Assembly: GCA_937874445.1 (NCBI GenBank) | Contig: CALNAL010000032.1 | Span: 1-5,935, forward strand | Reading direction: 5' to 3' | DNA from: an uncultured Acetobacteraceae bacterium | Lineage (GTDB): Bacteria; Pseudomonadota; Alphaproteobacteria; Acetobacterales; Acetobacteraceae | Length of the DNA: 5,935 bases | Part shown: positions 1-5,876 of the stretch, in pieces | Position numbering within the stretch: the stretch's first letter is position 1 | How the letters are laid out: each line of letters starts with the position of its first letter | Position numbers and translations under genes: made by a program | The notes under the pieces: model-generated | Told to the model about the DNA's origin: nothing | Databases searched by the model: none | Seen by the model: only the letters and a program-made list of their open reading frames with translations

Positions 1-1
1 G

Positions 2-144
2 AAGGGAAGAACTTCTTTTTCCTGAAGGAAAAAGAAGCAAAAAGGACTTTTGTTCGTTGGGCTCCGCGTCTGACACAGACGCGGAATCCTTAACGGAGAG
101 AGCTTTCCTGGTTCTCCTTTCGCGAAAGGAGAACACCTTCCTTG
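2..144 (+). repeat. Three-hairpin intergenic repeat, copy A
   Basis: This is the first of three related noncoding repeats. Hairpin 1 is at 12-37: an 11-bp perfect stem (CTTCTTTTTCC with its complement) and a TGAA loop. Hairpin 2 is at 63-85: a 10-bp stem (TCCGCGTCTG / CAGACGCGGA) closed by ACA. Hairpin 3 is at 111-134: a perfect 24-bp palindrome with 12-base arms and TCGCGA at the centre. The AT-rich linker 38-52 can form a weak CAAAA/TTTTG stem. The ends carry AAGG-rich motifs (2-11 and, inverted, 135-144). Copy B (4299-4439) matches it in the opposite orientation, and copy C (5877 onward) matches its left part. Seen from pyrC, whose stop is at 167-169, hairpin 3 comes first, 32 nt downstream. 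There is no U-run, so it is not a canonical Rho-independent terminator. A role in transcript 3'-end stability, REP-like function or MITE origin is inference. Confidence 0.85.
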
Positions 145-158
145 CTGACTTCCTTGCT
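137..158. repeat. Short tandem direct repeat beside copy A
   Basis: CTTCCTTGCT occurs at 137-146 and again at 149-158, a 12-bp period, between hairpin 3 of copy A and the pyrC stop codon. The analogous site beside copy B carries a GCAAGG-type direct repeat as well, so this belongs to the flank of the repeat family and is unlikely to be chance. Confidence 0.6.
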
Positions 159-166
159 CCCCGGCG

Positions 167-1492
167 TCACCCGGCAAACGTCACGAGGCGCCCCTGGGGC
201 GTGCCGAGAACCTCGTTCTCGCGCATGACGACATGGCCACGGATGATGGTGGCCACCGGCCAGCCGGTCACCGTCATGCCGTCGTAGGGGGTCCAGCCGC
301 AGGGGCTGGCGATCCAGGAATTCTCGATGCGCTGGCGGCGGGCGAGATCGACCAGGGTGAAATCGGCGTCGTAGCCGGCGGCCAGGCGGCCCTTGCCGAG
401 GATGCCGTAGACCCACGCCGGCCCCGCCGCCATCAGGTCCACCAGCCGCGCCAGCGAGAGGCGGCCGGCGTGCACGTGGTCGAGCATCACGGGCAGCAGG
501 GTCTGCACCCCGGTCAGCCCCGAGGAGCAGCTCGGCCACGGGCGCTCCTTGGCACTGCGCGGATGGGGGGCGTGGTCGGAGCCGAGGCAGTCCACCGTGC
601 CGTCGCGCACCGCCGCCCAGGCCGCCTCGCGATGGCGGGCGTCGCGCACCGGCGGGTTCATCACCCCGTAGCCGCCGAGGCGCTCGTAGACCTCGGGCGC
701 CACCTGGGTGAGATGCGTGGCCAGCACCTCGCATGTCGCAATGTCGCGGAAGTCCTTGATATAGGAGAATTCTTCCGCCGTGGTCATGTGCAGGATGTGG
801 GCCGGGCGGCCGGTGCGGCGGGCCAGCGCCATCAGCCGGCGGGTGGCGCGGAAGGCCACCTCCGGGTCGCGCCAGTCCATGTGGCAGCAGTACGGATCGC
901 CCAGCTTGAAGAGCGACTTGCGCTCGCGCAGGCGGTATTCGTCCTCGGCGTGGTAGGCGACGCGGCGGTGGCCGCTGCGCATGATGCGCTCGAGGTGCTC
1001 GTCGTCCTCGACCATCAGCGTGCCGGTGGAGGAGCCGGCGAACACCTTGATCGCCGCCACTCCGCGCATCCGCTCCAGGGCGGCCAGCTCGCCGATGTTG
1101 CTCTTGGTGGCACCGACGTAGAGGCCGAAGTCGCACCAGGAATCGCGCTCGGCGTAGGCCTGCTTCCAGGCGACGCGGTCGGCGTCGGTGACGGGCGGCG
1201 AGGTGTTGGGCATGTCGAACACCGCCGCGATGCCGCCGAGCACCGCCGCCTTGGTGCCGGTGGGCAGGGATTCCACGCCCTCTCCGCCGGGGTCGCGCAG
1301 ATGCACGTGCGGGTCGATCAGGCCGGGCAGGACGTAGAGGCCGCGGGCGTCGAAGGTCTCGCGCGCCGCGGCGTCGGCGGGCACCCCCAGGGCGGCGATG
1401 CGCCCGAAGCGCACGCCCACCGAGGTCTGCTCCAGGCCCCACGGCAGGACGCAGGTACCGCCGCGGAGGATCAGGTCGTAAGGCTCTGTCAT
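167..1492 (-). CDS. pyrC: Dihydroorotase (cyclic amidohydrolase family)
   Basis: This 441-residue protein is predicted to be a cytoplasmic zinc enzyme that interconverts N-carbamoyl-L-aspartate and L-dihydroorotate, the third step of pyrimidine synthesis. Amidohydrolase landmarks are visible in order: the HxH metal motif (H62-V-H64, followed by LRDPG), an IKVF motif with K149 as the likely carboxylated bridging lysine, H181 in YHAEDE, H235 in HILH, MNPPVRD at 278-284, and the catalytic aspartate D306 in GSDHAPH. The C-terminal GYDADFTLVD segment is typical of the family, and the length is normal. All key residues are present. The start at 1492 is chosen because the N-terminus begins the family beta-sandwich directly and a GAGGA Shine-Dalgarno lies 8 nt upstream. 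It is the second gene of an operon with asnB, 11 bp away. A related cyclic amidohydrolase such as allantoinase or hydantoinase is possible, but the motifs fit dihydroorotase best. Confidence 0.88.
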   Translation of the reverse strand: MTEPYDLILRGGTCVLPWGLEQTSVGVRFGRIAALGVPADAAARETFDARGLYVLPGLIDPHVHLRDPGGEGVESLPTGTKAAVLGGIAAVFDMPNTSPPVTDADRVAWKQAYAERDSWCDFGLYVGATKSNIGELAALERMRGVAAIKVFAGSSTGTLMVEDDEHLERIMRSGHRRVAYHAEDEYRLRERKSLFKLGDPYCCHMDWRDPEVAFRATRRLMALARRTGRPAHILHMTTAEEFSYIKDFRDIATCEVLATHLTQVAPEVYERLGGYGVMNPPVRDARHREAAWAAVRDGTVDCLGSDHAPHPRSAKERPWPSCSSGLTGVQTLLPVMLDHVHAGRLSLARLVDLMAAGPAWVYGILGKGRLAAGYDADFTLVDLARRQRIENSWIASPCGWTPYDGMTVTGWPVATIIRGHVVMRENEVLGTPQGRLVTFAG

Positions 1493-1500
1493 GGCAGGAT

Positions 1501-1505
1501 TCCTC
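1501..1505 (-). promoter_or_regulatory. Ribosome binding site of pyrC overlapping the asnB stop
   Basis: On the minus strand the bases TGAGGA combine the asnB stop codon TGA (1504-1506) with a good GAGGA Shine-Dalgarno. The SD lies 8 nt before the pyrC ATG at 1492. The overlap supports this start codon and suggests that pyrC translation is coupled to termination on asnB. Confidence 0.75.
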
Positions 1506-3267
1506 AAGTGGCCGAGAGGGTCTCGAAGACGTCCCCGACGGAGGGCAGGCCGAGAATGTGGGCCCGGTGCCACAGCGCGTAGAACAGCAGCCGCCAGGCC
1601 GCGTCGCCCTCGCGCTTGCCGGCGGCGGCGCGGAACAGGGCGGCCACCTTGGCAGGCTCGGCGATCTCCGCCACCCCCTCCTCGGCCGCCACCAGCGGAC
1701 CCAGCTTGGCGCCCTGGGCGGCGATCCAGGCCCCCACCGGCACGGTGAAGCCCTGCTTGCGCGCGAAGGGCTGCGCCGCCGGGCAATGCCGGGCCAGCCA
1801 CTGGCGCAGCAGCCACTTGCCCATGCCGTGGCGCACCTTGAGCGCGTCGGGCAGGCAGAAGGCCGCCGCCGCCACGCCGCGGTCGAGGAAGGGCGTGCGC
1901 CCCTCCACCGCGTGGGCCATCAGGCAGCGGTCGAGCTTGAGCAGCAGGTCGTTGGGCAGCCAGTCGGCCATGTCGGCGGCCTGGGCGGCGGCCAGGCGGG
2001 TGCGGCCCCCCTCGGCGGCGGCGGCCTCGGCGGCGGCGAAACCGTCGCGCCAGGCGGCGGGGCGGGCGCGCAGCACGTCCAGGCGGTCGAAGGCGCCGTG
2101 GGCCCGCATCACCCGCCCGCCCTGCCACCACGGGCGCATGGCGCTGCGATAGCGGCCGTAGCCGGCGAAGATCTCGTCGCCTCCCTCGCCGGAAAGCACC
2201 ACCTTGACGTCCTGGCGGGCGCGGCGGGCGAGGAACCAGGTGGGAATGATGGCGTAGTCGGCCGCCGGGTCGTCCATGGCGGCGACGATCTCGGGCAGAT
2301 GGCGCCAGGTGTCGGATTCGCTGACCGTGAGGGTCTCGTGGCGGGCGCCCAGCGAGGCGGCGATGCGCGCCGCCGCCGCCCGCTCGTCGGCCGCGCCGGG
2401 CACGTCGAAGCCGGCGGTGAAGGCCAGCACCGGAGAGGAATTCAGCCGCGCCATCATGGTCAGGATCGCGCTCGAATCGATGCCGCCGGAGAGGAACATG
2501 CCGTACGGCACGTCGGCGCGCTGGTGGAGATCGACGCTCTCCTCCAGGGCCCGGTCGAGGCGGGCCAGCGCGGCCTCCTCGTCGATCGGCTCGGGGCCGC
2601 CCTCGGGCAGCATCGGCAGGCGGCGGCGCTCCAGGACGTGGCCGTCCACCACGGTGAGGGTCTCGCCGGGCAGGACGCGGCGGATGCCCTCGAAGATGGT
2701 CTCCGCCCCGGTGGTGAACTGCAACTGCAACAGCTCGTCGCGGGCGGCGGCGCGCAGGCGGCGCGGGGCCAGGCCGGCCGCCAGCAGCGCCCCCGCCTCG
2801 GAGGCAAAGGCGAAGCCCGCCTCGGTCTGCACCGTGTAGAGCGGCTTGATGCCGAACGGATCACGCGAAAGTGTCAGCGTGCGGGCGGCGCGGTCGTGGA
2901 TGGCCAGGGCATACATCCCGCGCAGCGGCGCGGTGAAGGCGGCGCCGTCGCGCACCCACAGCTGGAGAGGGACCTCGCTGTCGGACTGGGTGGCGAAGGC
3001 AACCCGCGGCATCGCCGCGCGCAGTTCGCGGTAGTTGTAGATCTCGCCGTTGGCCACCAGCGCCGCCGTGCCCGCAAACAGCGGCTGGTCGCCGCCCGCG
3101 AGGTCGATGATGGCCAGCCGGTTGTGCGCCAGCGCGATGCGCCCCACCGTGGTGTGGCCCTGCCCGTCCGGGCCGCGATGGGCCAGCGCCCGCAACATCG
3201 CCTCCAGCGCGCGCGCCTCGGGGGGCGGCGCCGTGGAGACGGTTGCCAGACCTGCGATGCCGCACAT
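1504..3267 (-). CDS. asnB: Asparagine synthase, glutamine-hydrolysing (AsnB type)
   Basis: This 587-residue cytoplasmic enzyme is predicted to make asparagine from aspartate, ATP and glutamine. The N-terminal class II glutaminase domain (about 1-200) has the nucleophile C2 in MCGIAG, then HRGPDG (30-35), NGEIYNY (73-79), SDSE (95-98) and RDPFGIKPLY (135-144). The synthetase domain (about 225-560) has the ATP pyrophosphatase loop SGGIDSS (260-266), SGEGGDEIFAGY (359-370) and a later EGRTPFLD. The start at 3267 is fixed by biology: the initiator Met must be removed to expose Cys2. The reading frame stays open upstream, but that stretch lies antisense to ygfZ and is spurious. It is the first gene of the operon with pyrC and is divergent from ygfZ. 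Length and motifs are normal. Amidotransferases of this family can also amidate cell-surface or peptide substrates, but nothing nearby suggests that. Confidence 0.92.
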   Translation of the reverse strand: MCGIAGLATVSTAPPPEARALEAMLRALAHRGPDGQGHTTVGRIALAHNRLAIIDLAGGDQPLFAGTAALVANGEIYNYRELRAAMPRVAFATQSDSEVPLQLWVRDGAAFTAPLRGMYALAIHDRAARTLTLSRDPFGIKPLYTVQTEAGFAFASEAGALLAAGLAPRRLRAAARDELLQLQFTTGAETIFEGIRRVLPGETLTVVDGHVLERRRLPMLPEGGPEPIDEEAALARLDRALEESVDLHQRADVPYGMFLSGGIDSSAILTMMARLNSSPVLAFTAGFDVPGAADERAAAARIAASLGARHETLTVSESDTWRHLPEIVAAMDDPAADYAIIPTWFLARRARQDVKVVLSGEGGDEIFAGYGRYRSAMRPWWQGGRVMRAHGAFDRLDVLRARPAAWRDGFAAAEAAAAEGGRTRLAAAQAADMADWLPNDLLLKLDRCLMAHAVEGRTPFLDRGVAAAAFCLPDALKVRHGMGKWLLRQWLARHCPAAQPFARKQGFTVPVGAWIAAQGAKLGPLVAAEEGVAEIAEPAKVAALFRAAAGKREGDAAWRLLFYALWHRAHILGLPSVGDVFETLSAT

Positions 3268-3370
3268 CAGCGGCGAGCCTTGCCAACGATTCGGATCATG
3301 CTGGCGTATCGATAGCATTCCCCATCCCGGCTGTCTTGCCGTGGCGTCCGCCCGCGCCCAACTGGGCTGC
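3268..3370. promoter_or_regulatory. Divergent asnB / ygfZ promoter region
   Basis: These 103 bp separate two divergent genes, so promoters for both should lie here or just inside the genes. Weak sigma70-like candidates can be placed. Toward ygfZ there is TTCGGA (3290-3295), 17 bp, then TAGCAT (3313-3318). Toward asnB, on the minus strand, there is AAGACA (3332-3337), 17 bp, then TATCGA (3309-3314). The two -10 boxes overlap at TATCGATA (3307-3314), an 8-bp palindrome. A wider dyad ATGCT (3298-3302) / AGCAT (3314-3318) surrounds it and could be an operator. All matches are imperfect and this is pattern reading only. Confidence 0.3.
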
Positions 3371-4276
3371 ATGACACAGATCGCTCTCCTGCCCGAACGC
3401 GGCGTGGTCGAAGTGACCGGCGCCGACCGTGTGGCCTTCCTGCAGGGCCTCGTCTCCAACGACGTGACCCTCGCCGCCCCCGGGGAGCCGAACGCGGCTC
3501 CCGGGGATGCCGTGTGGGCCGCCCTGCTCACCCCGCAGGGCCGCTGGCTCACTGATTTCTTCATTTTTTGCACGGACGACGGGGAGGACGCGCGCCTGCT
3601 GCTCGACGCCCCCCGCGCGGCCATCCCCGACCTCATCGCCCGGCTCTCGCGCTACCGGCTGCGCGCACAGGCGAGCCTGCGCGATGCCTCCGAGGCGTGG
3701 CACGTGCAGGTCGCCTGGGACGGGCCGGCGCCGATGGCCGCGGAGGGGGTGGTCGCCGCCGACCCCCGCCTGTCCGGCGCGGGATGGCGGGTGCTCTCCC
3801 CGGCGCCCCTGGCTGCCAACGCCTCCGCCGCCGACTGGCAGGCCCGCCGCCTGGCCCTCGGCCTGCCCGAGCCCGCCGACCTGGAGGCGGAAAAGACGCT
3901 GCTGCTGGAGGCCAATTTCGACGCCCTCGACGGCATCAGCTGGACCAAGGGCTGCTACATGGGCCAGGAAGTCACCGCGCGCACCCGCTTCCGCGGGCTG
4001 GTCAAGCGCCGGCTGGTGCCGGTGACGATCGCCTGTACGCTCCCGGGGGAAATCCCCGCGCCCGGAACCCCGGTGCTGGCCGGGACGGAGACGCTCGGCA
4101 CCCTGCGCAGCGCCTGCCGCACCGGGCCGGAGAGCGGACTCGGGCTGGCCATGCTGCGCCTCGATTTCCCCGCGGCCGGGCCGCTGCACTGCGGCACGGC
4201 GGAACTGGTCGCCCATCCGCCGGCCTGGCTCCCCCTGCCCGCCCCCGCCGCCCGGTCGGCCAAGGGGCCGGCCTGA
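3371..4276 (+). CDS. ygfZ: YgfZ/GcvT-family folate-binding protein for Fe-S enzyme maintenance
   Basis: This 301-residue cytoplasmic protein belongs to the tetrahydrofolate-binding YgfZ (COG0354) family. Its members are related to the glycine-cleavage T protein and support assembly or repair of Fe-S enzymes such as the tRNA thiotransferase MiaB. The diagnostic K-G-C-Y-x-G-Q-E signature is present as KGCYMGQE at 193-200 with the key cysteine C195, followed by TARTRFRGLVKRRLVP. The N-terminal VTGADRVAFLQGLVSNDV and the LLTPQGR segment are also typical. The ATG at 3371 gives an N-terminus of usual form, but no clear Shine-Dalgarno precedes it. An in-frame GTG at 3341 is the alternative and would add ten residues. 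Residues about 36-46 (PGEPNAAPGD) are encoded by a strong palindrome and look like a small insertion. The gene diverges from asnB and converges on the symporter gene. Confidence 0.9.
   Translation: MTQIALLPERGVVEVTGADRVAFLQGLVSNDVTLAAPGEPNAAPGDAVWAALLTPQGRWLTDFFIFCTDDGEDARLLLDAPRAAIPDLIARLSRYRLRAQASLRDASEAWHVQVAWDGPAPMAAEGVVAADPRLSGAGWRVLSPAPLAANASAADWQARRLALGLPEPADLEAEKTLLLEANFDALDGISWTKGCYMGQEVTARTRFRGLVKRRLVPVTIACTLPGEIPAPGTPVLAGTETLGTLRSACRTGPESGLGLAMLRLDFPAAGPLHCGTAELVAHPPAWLPLPAPAARSAKGPA
3478..3506 (+). repeat. GC-rich palindrome inside ygfZ
   Basis: The left arm (3478-3490) and right arm (3495-3506) pair over 12 bp with one bulged G, closed by the 4-nt loop AACG. It lies about 110 nt into ygfZ and encodes the PGEPNAAPGD stretch. 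As RNA it should be very stable. The reading frame is kept. Confidence 0.7.
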
Positions 4277-4304
4277 AAGCAAGGCACGGCAAGAAAGCAA
4301 GGCA
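4275..4304. repeat. Direct repeat between the ygfZ stop and copy B
   Basis: GAAAGCAAGGCA occurs at 4275-4286 (overlapping the ygfZ stop codon) and again at 4293-4304, an 18-bp period. It is the counterpart of the CTTCCTTGCT repeat beside copy A, read on the other strand (AGCAAGGAAG). Confidence 0.6.
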
Positions 4305-4439
4305 AGGTGTTCTCCTTTCAGGAAAGGAGAACCAGGAAAGCTTTGTTCCTTAAGCTCCGCGCATGTCCCAGCCGCGGAGCCAAATGGGGAAAAGTCCTTT
4401 TTGCTTCTTTTTCCTTCAGGAAAAAGAAGACCTTACCTT
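4299..4439 (-). repeat. Three-hairpin intergenic repeat, copy B (inverted)
   Basis: This is the second full copy, opposite in orientation to copy A, filling the gap between convergent ygfZ and the symporter gene. Hairpin 3 is at 4309-4332: arms of 11 bp (GTTCTCCTTTC and complement) around AG. Hairpin 2 is at 4354-4380: an 8-bp stem GCTCCGCG / CGCGGAGC with an 11-nt loop. Hairpin 1 is at 4404-4429: the same 11-bp stem as copy A with a TTCA loop. The linkers match copy A: AGCTTTCCTG next to hairpin 3 and GCAAAAAGGACTTTT next to hairpin 1, both read in A's direction. The ends form a terminal inverted repeat, AAGGCAAGGT (4299-4308) against ACCTTACCTT (4430-4439). Hairpin 3 starts 32 nt after the ygfZ stop, and hairpin 1 lies 25 nt beyond the symporter stop. 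It may act as a bidirectional transcript end, though no U-run follows any stem. Confidence 0.85.
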
Positions 4440-4454
4440 ACCCTGCTTACGCGT

Positions 4455-5762
4455 TCAGGACGCGAGATGGTGCGCGCGGCGCGTGCTGGCGGCGGGGGCG
4501 AGGAAGTAGGCCACCATCGTGGCGGCCAGTCCGCAGCCTCCGGCGAAGGCCAGCCACAGTCCCGGCGCGGCGCGGTTGCCGGTGGTCTGGATCAGCCAGG
4601 TCGAGACCAGCGGAGTGAAGCCGCCGAACAGGGCGGTGGCCAGCGAATAGGCCAGCGAGAAGCCGGAGGCGCGCACCGTCACCGGCACGATCTCGGTGAG
4701 CGCCACGATCATCGCCCCGTTGTAGCTGGCGTAGAGGAACGACAGCCATTGCAGCACCAGCATCATCGCCAGGAAGCTCGGGTGCGCCACCAGCCAGACC
4801 AGCGCCGGATAGGCCGTGAGCAGCGTCAGCCCCGAGAACGTCGCCAGCAGCGGCCAGCGCCCGATGCGGTCGGAGAGCGCGCCCATCACCGGCAGCCAGA
4901 TGAAGTTGGACAGCCCCACGCAGAAGGTCACCACCAGGCTGTCCACGGCGGAGAGCTTCAGCACGGCGCGCCCGAAGGTCGGGGTGTAGACGGTGATGGT
5001 GTAGAAGGAGACCGTCGTCATCACGATCAGCATCGTGCCGAGCAGGATCACCCCCCAGTTGCGCGCCAGCACGGTGAGGATCTCGCCGGTGGAGGGGCGG
5101 TGCTGGCGGCTGCGGCGCTGGAACTCCGGGGTCTCCTCCAGCGACAGGCGGATGTACCACAGGAAGGGCACGATCAGGCAGCCGATGAAGAAGGGGATGC
5201 GCCAGGCCCAGGCCGCGATTTCCGCCGGCGCGAACAGGGTGTTCAGCGCGAAGCCGAGGGCCGCGGCGGTCATGATCGACACCTGCTGGCTGCCCGACTG
5301 CCAGGAAACGTAGAACCCCTTGCGGCCGGGAGGGGCCATCTCGGCGAGATAGACCGAGACGCCGCCCAGCTCCACGCCGGCCGAGAAGCCCTGCAACAGC
5401 CGCCCGATCAGCACCAGCACCGGCGCCAGCAGGCCGATGGTGGCATAGGCCGGCACGAAGGCGATCAGCGCCGTGCCGAACGCCATGATCCCCAGCGTGA
5501 GCAGCAGGCCCTGGCGACGGCCGATGCGGTCCACGTAGGCGCCGAGCACCACCGCCCCCAGCGGACGCATCAGGAAGCCCGCGCCGAAGGTCATGAAGGT
5601 GAGCATCAGCGAGGCAAAGTCGCTGCCGGCGGGAAAGAAGGCGTGGGAGATGGCCTGGGCGTAGAAGCCGAACAGGAAAAAGTCGAACATCTCCAGGAAG
5701 TTGCCGCTGGTGACACGAATCACCGTGGCGATCGTCGAGCGGACCGAGCGTTCCTGCGCCAT
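4455..5762 (-). CDS. citA: Citrate/tricarballylate-type proton symporter, MHS family (MFS)
   Basis: This 435-residue inner-membrane protein closely resembles, from memory, the CitA citrate-proton symporter and the TcuC tricarballylate symporter, both of similar length. The RVTSGNFLEMFDFFLFGFYA opening is at 16-35. The MFS signature GAYVDRIGRR is at 74-83, RLLQGFSAGVELGG at 121-134, SWQSGSQQ at 153-160, WRIPFF at 187-192 and LEETPEF at 208-214, before the central cytoplasmic loop. The second-half repeat of the signature is GALSDRIGR. About twelve hydrophobic segments can be counted. The likely role is uptake of a tricarboxylate with protons; the exact substrate cannot be told from sequence. 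ATG 5762 is preferred over an in-frame ATG at 5816: it matches family length, has a G-rich Shine-Dalgarno, and the upstream start would lie at the putative -10 box. No tcu or citrate-lyase genes are in view. Confidence 0.88.
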   Translation of the reverse strand: MAQERSVRSTIATVIRVTSGNFLEMFDFFLFGFYAQAISHAFFPAGSDFASLMLTFMTFGAGFLMRPLGAVVLGAYVDRIGRRQGLLLTLGIMAFGTALIAFVPAYATIGLLAPVLVLIGRLLQGFSAGVELGGVSVYLAEMAPPGRKGFYVSWQSGSQQVSIMTAAALGFALNTLFAPAEIAAWAWRIPFFIGCLIVPFLWYIRLSLEETPEFQRRSRQHRPSTGEILTVLARNWGVILLGTMLIVMTTVSFYTITVYTPTFGRAVLKLSAVDSLVVTFCVGLSNFIWLPVMGALSDRIGRWPLLATFSGLTLLTAYPALVWLVAHPSFLAMMLVLQWLSFLYASYNGAMIVALTEIVPVTVRASGFSLAYSLATALFGGFTPLVSTWLIQTTGNRAAPGLWLAFAGGCGLAATMVAYFLAPAASTRRAHHLAS

Positions 5763-5764
5763 GA

Positions 5765-5774
5765 CTCCCCCCCC
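5765..5774 (-). promoter_or_regulatory. G-tract ribosome binding site of the symporter gene
   Basis: On the minus strand eight consecutive G (5767-5774) are followed by AGTC and the ATG at 5762. The GGGGAG end serves as Shine-Dalgarno, but it is close to the start codon (about 2-4 nt). A homopolymer at this place could vary in length by slippage and alter translation, which is inference. Confidence 0.5.
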
Positions 5775-5807
5775 TGCCGCTGCCGGGATCGCCGGGCGGA
5801 CGGCGCG

Positions 5808-5836
5808 ATTACGCAACCACCGGCACGGGCGCGCAA
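5808..5836 (-). promoter_or_regulatory. Candidate promoter of the symporter gene
   Basis: On the minus strand TTGCGC (5831-5836) is followed after 17 bp by CGTAAT (5808-5813), matching the sigma70 boxes at 3 and 4 of 6 positions. Transcription would start near 5801, leaving a leader of about 39 nt before the ATG at 5762. This is weak evidence, but it is the best-spaced candidate in the region. Confidence 0.3.
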
Positions 5837-5871
5837 ATCACGAAAATGGGGGTGGGGGTTGCCGGCACGGG
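5820..5871. repeat. Direct repeat CCGGCACGGG around the symporter promoter
   Basis: CCGGCACGGG occurs at 5820-5829 and at 5862-5871, a 42-bp period close to four helical turns. The first copy falls in the spacer of the candidate promoter and the second lies upstream of its -35 box. This is a possible pair of regulator sites; no protein is known to bind here. Confidence 0.35.
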
Positions 5872-5876
5872 AAAGG

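Noticed and set aside
57..287. Small plus-strand frame of 76 codons starting inside repeat copy A
   Set aside because: It runs through hairpins 2 and 3 and then antisense into pyrC. It has no ribosome binding site or recognisable sequence.
233..1582. Plus-strand open frame (449 codons) antisense to pyrC
   Set aside because: It is the shadow of a well-supported dihydroorotase gene, and its composition is typical of antisense frames with no recognisable motif.
1493..2131. Upstream extension of the pyrC frame to 654 codons
   Set aside because: The extension overlaps asnB in another frame and is Arg/Gly/Ala-rich. The family length and the GAGGA site support the start at 1492.
1558..3315. Long plus-strand open frame (585 codons) antisense to asnB
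   Set aside because: It lies fully opposite a gene with clear AsnB motifs. Its translation is low-complexity, rich in Gly, Arg, Ala and His, as expected for antisense frames in GC-rich DNA.
3268..3636. Upstream extension of the asnB frame to 710 codons
   Set aside because: AsnB needs Cys2 exposed after Met removal, so MCGIAG at 3267 must be the start. The extension is also antisense to ygfZ.
4309..4429. Hairpins of copy B as classic Rho-independent terminators
   Set aside because: The stems are good, but no run of U follows any of them on either strand. A role at transcript ends remains possible, but the canonical signature is absent.
5848..5858. GGGGGTGGGGG as a G-quadruplex
   Set aside because: Only two G5 tracts are adjacent. 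Four well-spaced G3 tracts are not present, so it is reported only as a G-rich patch.
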